The notes under the pieces were generated by a model, which was not told where the DNA came from, searched no databases, and saw only the letters and a program-made list of their open reading frames with translations. Positions 12,611 through 23,200 of a stretch of 64,000 bases of DNA are shown piece after piece (the first letter of the stretch is position 1; each line of letters begins with the position of its first letter). The translations under genes and the position numbers were made by a program. The DNA comes from Pyrrhosoma nymphula (taxonomy: Eukaryota; Arthropoda; Insecta; Odonata; Coenagrionidae), in the NCBI GenBank assembly GCA_963573305.1, contig OY754333.1, positions 21,697,013 to 21,761,012 on the forward strand, read 5' to 3'.

Positions 12611-13394
12611 CTATCGGAAGAGCCCATCTAAACAATTGGATTAAGAGCCGTAGAGAGTTAGAAAAATTGATGTGAACAAAGGATTGAGCTCTTTGAAGTT
12701 GGCAATAAAGATTAGCGACCTTGAAAACCCTGGCAGACAAACGCGGAACTACCTTACTCTCACTTGTGGATTAGGGATAATTCAAGTATTGCGTAAGACG
12801 TTTTGGGGGAGGGGTCTGAGTTTTAATTATGGTCCGAGTAATTTACTTTAGTTTCACTTTTGGCGGATTTAGGTTCCGTCAGTGTTTTAAATGGTTGCCC
12901 CTCATTACGTCATTTAGTATTCCGAAAAAAATTTGCAAATACGATAGGTATTACGAAAGTTATGACTGCTTTTTCGTGTGCTGTCGAGTTGTTTACATTT
13001 TAAAGTGATCGTCATTTGTTCTCGCTAGGGTACTCTTATTACAAGGGCCATTTCCTCCGATTGTCCCTAGTAAAGAACAGTTGCACGAGTACTTTAGTGG
13101 CAACCGGAAGGTCTTACGTGCCTTAGTGCCCGAGATATACATTTTTTAAATTTTTGTCCTTTGACGAAGACAGGTTTTTTCGCGAGTGACTTGAGGCGAC
13201 CGCGAGTGTTGGTCCGGTGACCCATCTGCCTTCACCTCTGCAATACGGGCTGCATCGGCTCGCCCCGTGTGTAGAGGTAGTGAAGACCTTAGTGTATTTG
13301 TCCCGGTGTTGCGTGGTGCGCCTTAGGAGTCCTGCCCCCCCCCCCCCCTAGTTCACGGCGTCGCCGGGGGTCCGGCGACCCACCTGTCCTCACC
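12611..13394. other. Mixed DNA with a MITE end and a LINE 5' region
   Basis: 12773-12830 resembles the left end of the MITE at 24653 (ATTCAAGTATTGCGTAAGAC). From about 13,170 composition turns GC-rich up to a C-run at 13336, which may be the 5' UTR of the LINE relic that follows. Confidence 0.4.
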
Positions 13395-14680
13395 ATGGAG
13401 GGCAAAGCCGGCGAGAAGGACGGCGCCAATATCTCGGGCGGTAACCGCCGGGATAACCATGAAGCTGCGGCCGGACGCCCCCCACCAAGGGCCTCTGGGT
13501 CCGCACCAACCACCACCTCTACTGCCTCCACCTCCTCCACATCTGCCTCGCCAATCTCCACCGCTAAAACCAACCATTCTACTAACTCGCCCGTGGTGTC
13601 TCACGATACCCGAATCAAACCAGCTCACTACTCTGCTCCCTCTCCTAACACATCAATTTCATCTGACGCACCTCCAACCACTTTCAAACATCCACAAACC
13701 CCGCTCTCTAACCCTGCCATTACCACCCAGCCTACCAATCCATCCTCAACCATTAAATCACCATCCTCGACCAACGCCACCGAACTTCCGGCCCTTGACA
13801 ACCCATCCTACTCAAACATGGCCCAGCGGAATCCCAGCTCCGGGCCCACCAGGAGAGAGGACCCATGGCCCGCCGCTGATAAGCGTACCGCAGTCGTCAG
13901 TGACGTCCACGAGGGGATGGTCCTTGACGACTACCTGTTGGCGTGCGCTGAAACGGTGGACCCCCTAGATATGACCTACACATCCCGTATTAGCCACAAT
14001 CGGGTGTGCCTCTACCTGAAAACTCTTGAACTGGCTGAAAGGGTGGTTGCCGCCCTCCCCAGTTCTCACGAAGGGGGTTGCAATCACCTTCAGAAAATAC
14101 GTGACGGGAGCAACAAGGATCTTCTTATCTAACGCCATACCTGATATCACTAACGACACCTTAGGCGAACATCTATCTCGGTTCGGGAGAGTGGTAGGTT
14201 GGGTGAACCACCCCTTGCCCACTTCCTCCAGCCCCGGAAGGTGAACAAGTTGATCCGGTGCCAGCATCTGGAACCGGACCAACTCAGGACCCTCCCCTGC
14301 CTTCCCGGAAAGATCCAGGACCCTCCTCTCCCAACGAAGAGGCGTTATCTGCCCCAGTTACCCCCCCAGTAGTGAGGGCGTCTACCAAGGCCCCTGCACC
14401 CAAACCCAGCCCCGTAACTAAGACCATTCCAACAGCCCCAGAACCGGTGCCCGTACCAACAGAAGGCGAGGACACTGAGGGGCAGGAAGGGAGGGACGCC
14501 CCCATGGACTTCCAAGAGGGCGGGCGTGAAGAGAGGCCTTAGTTCCCCCCCCCCCCCAGAGGATCGACCCCAGAGCCTTTCTGGATAGGGTGACGGCGAA
14601 ACAGAATGCCAAGTCGGGGAAGGACCGACAGAGCAAGCAGGGGAAGAGGTTCCAGACCCTTATCACGCGTCCCCGGGAGG
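13395..14680 (+). pseudogene. LINE ORF1 (gag-like), frameshifted
   Basis: It starts at ATG 13395 with a Ser/Thr/Pro-rich head (MEGKAGEKDGANISGGN), then a conserved-looking core: VLDDYLLACAETVDPLDMTY and ISHNRVCLYLKTLELAERVV. After a frameshift near 14090 the core continues RKYVTGATRIFLSNAIPDIT and NDTLGEHLSRFGRVVG. A Pro-rich tail and a basic end (KQNAKSGKDRQSKQGKR) follow, with a C-run at 14547. This resembles the nucleic-acid-binding ORF1 of non-LTR retrotransposons. No ORF2 (endonuclease/RT) follows. Confidence 0.6.
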
Positions 14681-14689
14681 AGTTGGGGC

Positions 14690-16383
14690 TGTGATGGCGA
14701 GGTGCTCAGGAATGCTAGCAGTGTCGTTCCCGATCCACCTTCATCATATATCCTGCAGCTATCTACCTTCCCTGCCAGTTTACCCTACCCTACCTATACA
14801 CCTGATTTACCTTTTATAACTCAACATATCAAATTTTATGGTTTAAACACCTATTTTATTACCGTTTTGTCAAATTCTATGTTTTAAACACCTATTTATA
14901 AATTTATTTATTCGTTTGTATGACGACTTATTTTAAGTTTACATTGTTTTATTCCTGATTTATTTTAAGTAGACAGACAGATGGAATCACTTATTTTTCT
15001 TAATATGTTTCTGTTGCAATTAGGATTTTACCTCGTATAACCATTTTATCATTTATTTATATAAACCACTTTTAACCTCTTAAATGAAGTTAGTCCCTAC
15101 GGGTCGTTATCGACATATGGGTAGGCCGCTTTTTAAACTATCTACTTATTACCCCGAACGACCTTTACTCAATCTATTTAATTATTTAATATAAATATGA
15201 ATTTATATATATATTATCCATTATTTATGGTTTTTATTTATCTCTGTGTTCGGTTGTTTTTAATTCAAAAGGCCTAAATCAAATTCCTGAGTTATCTTTT
15301 AGCAGATAGAGAGACGAAATCTCCAATTTTTCTTAAGAATTTTATGCCGTAATTAGGATTTTACCTTTTATAACCATGTCTTTCAAACTTTATGTTTTAA
15401 ACACCTATTTATATATTTATTTGTTTGTTAGTGCAACAAACCTATTTAATTTTACATTAACTTAACTTTTAACGACATAAAGTAATAATGGTTTAGTGAT
15501 TTTACGCAAACATGTTTATTTATTTATTCATCTATTTACTTATGTTTTTATTTGTCATTCTATTTAACCAACCATGCACTAAAAATATATCTACGTTTTT
15601 TATATGGTTAAACGGTCGGCAATGCTGTTGGGAGACGCAGGACAGGTGGAGGATCATATACAACTGATCGAGTTCCAGATGTGCGTGCTCCAACACATAT
15701 GATAAGAAGCCCCTATAATTCTGAAGATCATGAAGCTATATGACTAGAAAAAAAACAATGTATCTGAATTACCGGCCTGCGAGCCACTTATATATTCGTA
15801 TATATCTGAATTAAAACTCTATAAGAGATTTGTCCTGGGGTGGGGGAAGAGGGGACCACCTGATCTCATCCACCCCAGGTTAAATAAAAAACAAGTCAAG
15901 TCTCTCCCTTTTCCCCTTCGTCCTTTTCCTTCTTCCCCCTCCACCTTCCCTCCTTGCCGAGTATGTTTGCGCCAGGAACATTTGCGGGAGCTACACTCCG
16001 TATAGGCCCCCTACGTCAAGGGGCCATTCAAGTACTACTCAAAGCCCGTTTCACAAAATAATTGATTCAGCACAACACCTAGTATGCTAGCTGGTACTTG
16101 ATATTGAGGACAGAAACCAGTATGATAGAAACCGGGATAGAAGATTTCGCACGATCATTGAACTTGTGCCTGCGATGAAGTGGTATTGCCGTCCACTGTT
16201 GCGAACTGTTAATAGAAAATGGAAAATTTCCATGAAAGAAGGCGACTTTTGGCTGCTTGCAGTAATAGCAGGGATTGTCGAGACATTTTCACCGAACATT
16301 AATTTCACCGCCAAAGAGTGCGTAACACCCGCGATAGTGAGGCGCTGATTAAAAAAATGGAGACCGCACTGCGACTGTAAAAG
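14690..16383. other. AT-rich tail with diverged repeats
   Basis: Holds diverged direct repeats, for example TGTTTTAAACACCTATTTAT at about 14880 and again near 15391, and AATTAGGATTTTACC near 15019 and 15352. It may be the 3' UTR of the ORF1 relic. 16087-16380 has open frames that I do not recognise. Confidence 0.4.
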
Positions 16384-17346
16384 CTAACGTGATTGAGATA
16401 ACGAGAGTCAGTCATATCAAGTATTTAGGTATTACTATCGATGAACAGATGAACTGGAAAAACCATATCAATAAGTTAAAATTAGAAATGTTATCTGTTG
16501 TCAGAAAATTTTACTTATTAAGGTATTTGTGTCCAGCATCTACAATGAGAGCCGCTTACTATGCTTTTGCTGATTCGAGATTGCAATATGGCATTGTGTG
16601 TTGGGGTGGTGCTTATATCACAAATATAAAGCCTTTGATAACAGCTCAGAAAAAGCTAATAAGAGTAATGTCGCGTGTCTCTGGCTCGACTTATGCCTTT
16701 CCTCTGTTTCAGAATCTCAATATTCTACCCTTGAGGCATTTATTTATTTATAAAGTTTTGAGAACTTTTTACAACAGGAGTGGTGAATTACTTAAGCCCA
16801 GGTCTTATGAATTTAGATCGAATTACAACTTACTGATCCCAGGCCAAAAAAGGAACTATATAGACAATCCTTTAACTACTTGGGACCAAAAATATTTTGC
16901 TCACTACCGCCAGATTTGACCGAAGTAAGTAGTGAAATGAAGTTTATCAAATCTGTTAAAAATTGGCTGATTAAAACTATAGAGGTTGAGTTTTTGCTCA
17001 CTTATATAAAATAAGAGCTGCCGCCAATACACGAAGAGTGATGCAGGGATAATATGAAGTGTTGTACTTTCTTTTCTTTCTCTGTATAATTTAAATTTTT
17101 TTCACTGTATTATCTGGTTGTATTTTATGTGTCTATTTTGTATCTTTTGATTTTACACTCCAGCAGTTAAGTGCAAGTTAAAAAAAATGAATGCAGCACA
17201 GGCCAATTTAAAATTTATATGTTAATGAGTGAGTCGGCAACCCTAAAGCGAGGCGAAAGTCTCATAGGGTGCCTAATTCCTAATTTTCGTTTATGTATAC
17301 TTCAAGTATTATTTGTATCATAAGGAATAAATTATTATTATTATTG
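16384..17346 (+). pseudogene. LINE ORF2 C-terminal fragment with (ATT)n tail
   Basis: The frame from 16389 reads SHIKYLGITIDEQMNWKNHI, then YGIVCWGGAYITNIKPLITA and NLNILPLRHLFIYK, the region downstream of the RT domain in CR1/jockey-like LINEs. A frameshift near 16900 moves the frame to SLPPDLTEVSSEMKFIKSVK, ending at TAA near 17012. The element ends in an ATT microsatellite near 17345, typical of CR1-like 3' ends. It is 5'-truncated. Confidence 0.75.
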
Positions 17347-18565
17347 GTCGACGCCTACTAGGTTCTACTGGGAGCTAGTAGCAAACTAGTCCCGAATCAA
17401 TTAGGAAATCAAGTAGCCCAGCGAGTATAATAGCTATCATGCTGGTTCTATATCACATGGTAGTGGAAAGCTATCATACTAGCGAGTATCCTCGACCTTG
17501 TGCTGGAACAAGTATATTTTGAAACGGGCTTAAGGCGTTTTTGGGTGTGGGGGGGCTGGGGGATTGGGATCATCCTACATTGTCTTATGAAGGGGGGAGG
17601 GGCAGGGGGTCTGGAACCAATTTATGTACGTAAGGTTTTTGTCCGTCTTGAAAAATTGTATCTATCGTTTCCGAATGAAATTTAGCAGTAACATGGAGCG
17701 TCCGCTCGTTAATTAATGGCGTATTTTCCGTAATCTCACCGCTACACCAATGCTCCTAATCTGTCGCCTGACTGGCTAGCTACGTCACCTCCATGCTCAA
17801 TGAATGTAGTACTCCAACACTGCATAATTATACGATATCCAGTGCTCAAAGCTGTACGATGGCTTCTATGGTAATATGAAACTGCAGAAAGCGAGCATTT
17901 ATCGTAGAGTAGATACAAATATCTAACATCTTACGTAAGACTGAGAGGGAGGGTTGTGGGGGGGTCTTAATATCTTACCTTGTCTTACATAGGGAGTGTG
18001 GCGGGGGGTCAAAAATAGCATAAATCGTCTTACGTAATACGTGAACGGCTCCCAAGTGAGAATATGTAATGTGATACCTTGTGAAGGCCACATGACGCAA
18101 TTAATCGTACGCGGGCATTCAGAGGGGTCTTGATCGAAGAAGTATTAAATGAAATGAACTATTTCCACGATTTTAATTTCTAATAACCGACCTTGATTTC
18201 GGAACTATGTAGCATTTAAAAGTTGTTTTCTCTTTGGTTAGCAGGCCTATGTAACTACTTGGAATACCGTAGAGGAGGGATAGGTAGGAATATACGGGTG
18301 TTAACCAGCGTGGTTGGGTGAGAGAAGGAATGTCTGAGAAATAGAAAGAATTAAAGGAGCTGTGATCAATATTAAGTTACATCAACGTGGGTGGTGAGCG
18401 ATCTTGGGTTAGGGGATAGGCGAATGTTGAGGAGACGTGAGTGCGGATATTGAATACATTGTCATTATTAAGTAATCTACCGGTAAAGAATATATTTAAT
18501 TTAAGCGAATAAAAATCCTGCAGACTTTTCAATGTGCCCTATCTACCAATCTATATTTTCTTCAT
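17347..18565. other. Unassigned DNA, possible MITE end
   Basis: 18025-18055 (ATCGTCTTACGTAATACGTG) resembles the inverted end of the MITE at 24653-25215. A possible partner end lies at 16018 (GGCCATTCAAGTACTAC). Otherwise nothing recognised. Confidence 0.35.
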
Positions 18566-19350
18566 TTCAGCTTGCATCCTACCCTTCTTCATCCCGTCCA
18601 AGAAACCCATTCTCTTTCTTCCCCATTCCCGCTAACTAAACATCTTCCCTTCTATCACGGTCTTAAGAAGTCCTTCGTCCCACATCATCTCTTCCAACCA
18701 ACTACTTGTCCTCCTCCTAATCTCCTCCAGAAGTTTTCTCTCGTCACTCACCATGTCAAGCACTTCCTCATTTGTCTTCCTTTCCGTCCAACGCACCTTC
18801 TCCATCTTCCTCCACACCCACATCTCGATTGCCTTCAGCCTATTCTCGTCATCATATCTCAGAGTCCACGTTTCTGCCCCATACAACGCCACACTCCATA
18901 TCAAGCTCCTCACCAGCCTCTTCTTTATATTCTTACCCAAGGCCCCTTCTATGCCTGAGCGCTGACGCTATTCTCCTCCTAATGTCTTTGCTACTAGGCC
19001 CATTTTCTTCTAGCGTACTATCCAAATAACAAAATTGTTCCACTGGTTCCAGTTTGTGCCCTCCTACTTACATGATCAGCCTCGCTATCTTTGTTATAGG
19101 GAATCTCATTACTTCCGTTTTATTACGCTTTATTTTAATTCCGTTTTTCCCGAACTGCTTTTCCAATGCTTTCCAACGCCTGATCATCCGCGAATCTGTC
19201 CGACTTTATCAGCTGGTCTCCTACTTTGATTCTCACATCTAGCTCTTCCCAAGCCCCTCTTACCATTTCGACAGCATTAATGCTAAAAAAGCAAAGGTGA
19301 CAACGGGCATCCTTGCTTTACCCCCAAAACTATAACTGACCAACCTGATT
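18566..19350 (-). pseudogene. RTE-like LINE 3' fragment
   Basis: The minus strand encodes pieces of the same LINE as 46120-48966: QGCPLSPLLF near 19310, DRFADDQAL near 19190, then LVRSLIWSVALYGAETWTLR and ENRLKAIEMWVWRKMEKVRW, ending near VIEGKMFS. Several stops and shifts. 5'-truncated. Confidence 0.85.
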
Positions 19351-20179
19351 TCCATCAGACACGCCGAGATATTCTCTTATCCTAACATTTTATATAATTA
19401 CCTTGTAAAGAGTTTGTATCTATATTTGACTGTTCATGACGCAACTTTTCTTTGCATGCATTAGCAGTAATTAGGATAAAATAAATAATAATTAATATTC
19501 ACTGAAATAATTACTTTGGGTACATCTCCGTTTTTTCACTCTCATTGTGTGTCTTTGTCTTAATGCTGATTCATCTATGATAAGAAGTTTTGACTTGCTC
19601 TATGTTTAAAAATTTTAGAAGTTTGATAAATTGAATAAATGCAACTTTTGTTAACCTGGCAGTTGATTTTCGACGTTTCAATGCCAGAGATTTGTTTAAC
19701 CTGGGTTTTAAAGATAGAATACTAGAATTAAACCATGGGAGTGCTTGGAAGTTTGCTTTACAACCTCATGCATCTCGTCAAGATTGCCAGAAGAGGAAGT
19801 TAGCTATCTGAGTTGAGATAGTAATGCGTAATTTCATTGCGTTATTATTGCTGACTCCCAAGTAGGATATGCAACTCATCAGATCAATAAAGTCCTTTTA
19901 ATAGCAAATCTTTTTTTTATGCACAAAAACATATATGTGATTATGTATTATCAGGTGTACACTCGATGGTTTCTGAGTTTACGCTGTAGAAATATTTAGT
20001 ATCCAAAATACAAATCCAAATACTGTGAAATAAATACAATATATATAATTTAGTATGGATATTATCAGGTGTGTCTGTTCAGCAAGTCATTTTTTCTTCA
20101 TACTCCTTGAGATGCCTGCAATGGTTTCATGCGATGCAATCTTGAGCATATGCAAATTTTTGTCTTAGAATGATGCAGT
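19351..20179. other. Unassigned, possible ABCC 3' UTR
   Basis: If the terminal exon at 20180 is right, the minus-strand 3' UTR lies here. No clear polyadenylation signal was spotted. Confidence 0.3.
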
Positions 20180-20200
20180 TCATCGTATTTTCTTGTCATC
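20180..20200 (-). CDS. ABCC4-like: Candidate ABCC terminal exon with stop
   Basis: A good acceptor (ATCACTTTCAG) is followed in the right phase by DDKKIR and TGA. Joined to the previous exon this gives a short basic/acidic tail, as in other ABCC proteins. It is the first plausible terminal exon beyond the hAT element that fills the intron. No clear AATAAA was spotted just downstream, and six residues carry little information, so this remains a proposal. Confidence 0.4.
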   Translation of the reverse strand, partial: DDKKIR

Positions 20201-23200
20201 CTGAAAGTGATCATAAGATTACGTAAAAATTCATCCGAAAGTATTAAAGAAATTCTCAGAAATATATGCATCCTAAGTTTGAGTAAAAGAAACCAAGATC
20301 ATGTATTTAAGTGGAAAGTTTTTCAAAGGAAAGCACTAGGGTACCTTTGTACAGGAGCGTATTTACGGGGGGGACGAACAGGGCTGGTCCCCCCCCCCCC
20401 AAGAACCAAAAATTATATTAGTACAATGTGCAAAAAGATTTATAGTCGATAATTTCGTTGAAAGTAAGAAATATTAAAAGTCATAACACCAGCAGATTAC
20501 TGTGGGCACAAACGTACCATTCTGAGTACACGTCTCGACTAATATTCGTTTTCAATTTTAGTACAGTTGAGCTGACGAACCTGTAACCTAACTCCCCTTC
20601 GTAGGTATAACCTAACTCCCCTCCATTGGACTGACCCAGTATGGCGGTTCGCGCAATGCGATACAATCTCGATACTGCTGTCTTGTATTTTTTTTTCGTT
20701 CGGTGGGCCGAGAGTTTAGTTACTAGCTAACTTGTTTCAGTACAGTGGTAAAGAAGCGTTAAACTCCTTACCCCTCTCACTTCCCTTCTCTTCCCCTATG
20801 AAACATAAAGCTAAACTTGTGGCCTCATTAATGTTGGGACATTAAAAGTGTATTGCCTCAAAAAGTGCTCTATTCTCACCCGTATTTATCCTACCCTCTG
20901 TGTGGTTTGACCGAAATTTCTTTAAAATAAACTTTTTCCTGTTTTCATGCAATTAAAAACGGATATTTTTTCAGAAGAATGCTAATTAAAGAGAAAGTTT
21001 GTTAAAAAGAGCCTGAAAACCTGAGGAAAATTTTCGATTCCCCTCCACAGAGTTCGGAAAACGCCCGATCAGTCACCGAAGTTAAGCATCGTTGGGCTCA
21101 GCTCGGGTTTGGAGGGGTGATCCTCCGATTCGTCCGAGTGCTGTTGCCCCTGTCTGCGCGTGGCAGACAGTATGTGCGAAATGACCTTAGCCGTCGAAGC
21201 ACGTTAAGCAAAAATACTACTACTACTCGGAAAACGCTAATTGAAGTTCTAGTATAGTTGGCCCAAAATCAGAGATTGGCTTGTTTACTCTATCAACTAA
21301 CGCAACTTTGATGCACTCTGCCATTTCCAAATGGGATTTTTTCTTTGCCTTATTTATAGTAAAGAAAGTGTTTTCATACACATTGCCTCGAGCTAAATAC
21401 TTAGAGAGAAAATTGATTTGTCCAGTTCTGTCACCTACGCTGAAAATACTGTTAGTGAAATAAAAAAAGTCAGGGACAACGCTGAGGCAGAATTTTCAGG
21501 AATATTTGGACTATTGATACTATATGTCTAAAGAAAGGTATCCCGATCAAAGTTCCTACAATTTTTAACCGCCAAACAGCACGGGAAAATTCACCTCACG
21601 ACACTCCAGAAACATATTTTAGAAGAGCTTCTTTCACCCCGTCCATAGATCATTTTATTACTCAATTAAATGAATGGTTCCTCTTTTACAAATAAATTCT
21701 CCCTTCAGTTGAGATATTGCTGCATGGAAAAAAATAAAACTATAATGAACAAGTTAAAGGTTTGTACAATCCATATGGACATGCAATTGATGCTGTGGCA
21801 TTTCCCCCCCCTTTTTTTGGCCAATTCCCCTCTTTGGACAGTTTCCCCTCTGCGGACTGTTTACCCTCCGGACTTAGCCGAAGGACTTAGCGCGCATGCG
21901 CGCTAACGACATGTGCGCCAACGACGGCCAAAATGCCTACGACTACAAAATGCAGCGACTACTGCCAGCGACTTCTGCCACGACTTCTGCCACACCTTCC
22001 GCCACACCATTCGCCGCACCATTCCCTCACCAGGTCCTGCATCGTTTTTATAGCCAGTAAAGTGAGGAAGGATACCAAAAATGCGGTCATCCTTACCAAG
22101 GCACAAAGGCTGTGATCCTGTATTCTGCGGCCTAAGCCAGAAAACAGTTCCTGGCGCTCCAATTAACAACTGCCACCCTATTTATCACCCATCCCATTAT
22201 TTCCTCCCCTCCAAGACTACCAATTGCCAACCTCCTGACCTTACCCATTCCACCTTCGTCCTTGTCGACAGACCCCCTCCTCAGCTGACTCATGGCTGAG
22301 CTCGCTCTCTATTGCTTCCGAGACGGCGACCGGGTAACACCGTTGTGTGAGCCTGCTGACTTAGTCATTTTGTACTTATGAGAGAAGCTCAACCTCTCTT
22401 ACTTGTATACTTAAATTATTTTCCGACTGGAAACTTTCATCACGGTCGCCTGGCACTCGACCTATGGGTAAATTGTTTGTAACTGGGTTGGTTCTATTTG
22501 TGAGTTGTGAAATATATTGATAGTTAAGTTATTGATTGATAATACTTGTGTTTCGTTCGTTTTCCTCATTTATCTCACCCGAGCTTGGAAAGAGCATCAA
22601 TGCCATAAACAAAATGGGGAGTTGAAAATTTGGCACCAAAGATTGAAGACATTAGAGTTTGAGAGAGAAGAATTGTTTAAGAAACAGAAGAAATCTATAA
22701 TAAAACTCAATGCTATTGAAGCTTTTAGCTACTTTGACTGGGCACTAATTATTACAAATAATTACAAATTTACCAGTGACCTCTTGCATCGCTGAAAGAT
22801 CCTTCTCCTCTCTGAGATATTTGAAGAATTATTTAAGAAACAAATAGTGAAGCCAGGTTAAATGGGTTATCTTTGCTGTATGTACATAAATATATTTTAG
22901 TTTCGCCTGAATAAATTCTTGATGAAATGGCAAAAAAGTCAATCAACTTTGAACTTTATTGGCTTTGGTTTTTTTGTTGAAAGAACCTTATTTTTTAGTT
23001 TCACTCAGAACTGGTATTCATTTTGCGTAGAATATACTACCTACCTGTATCACTTTTTTTAAGTACTATATATTTATTGTCGCAGTTTTTCATTATTTCT
23101 AAAAAGCATCAGTAGTTAGGGCCTAGGTTAATATAATTCATAAATAATTTATATATGTACTGGGATGAACTCACAAAAGGAAATATTCAAACATGATGAC

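Noticed and set aside
13289..13968. Several overlapping frames on both strands around 13.3-14.0 kb
   Set aside because: GC-rich composition opens all frames; only the 13395 frame carries family-like motifs.
21040..21240. A functional 5S rRNA gene
   Set aside because: The 5' third is missing, the remainder is diverged, and the unit is flanked by a target duplication and a TAC tail, so it is a SINE.
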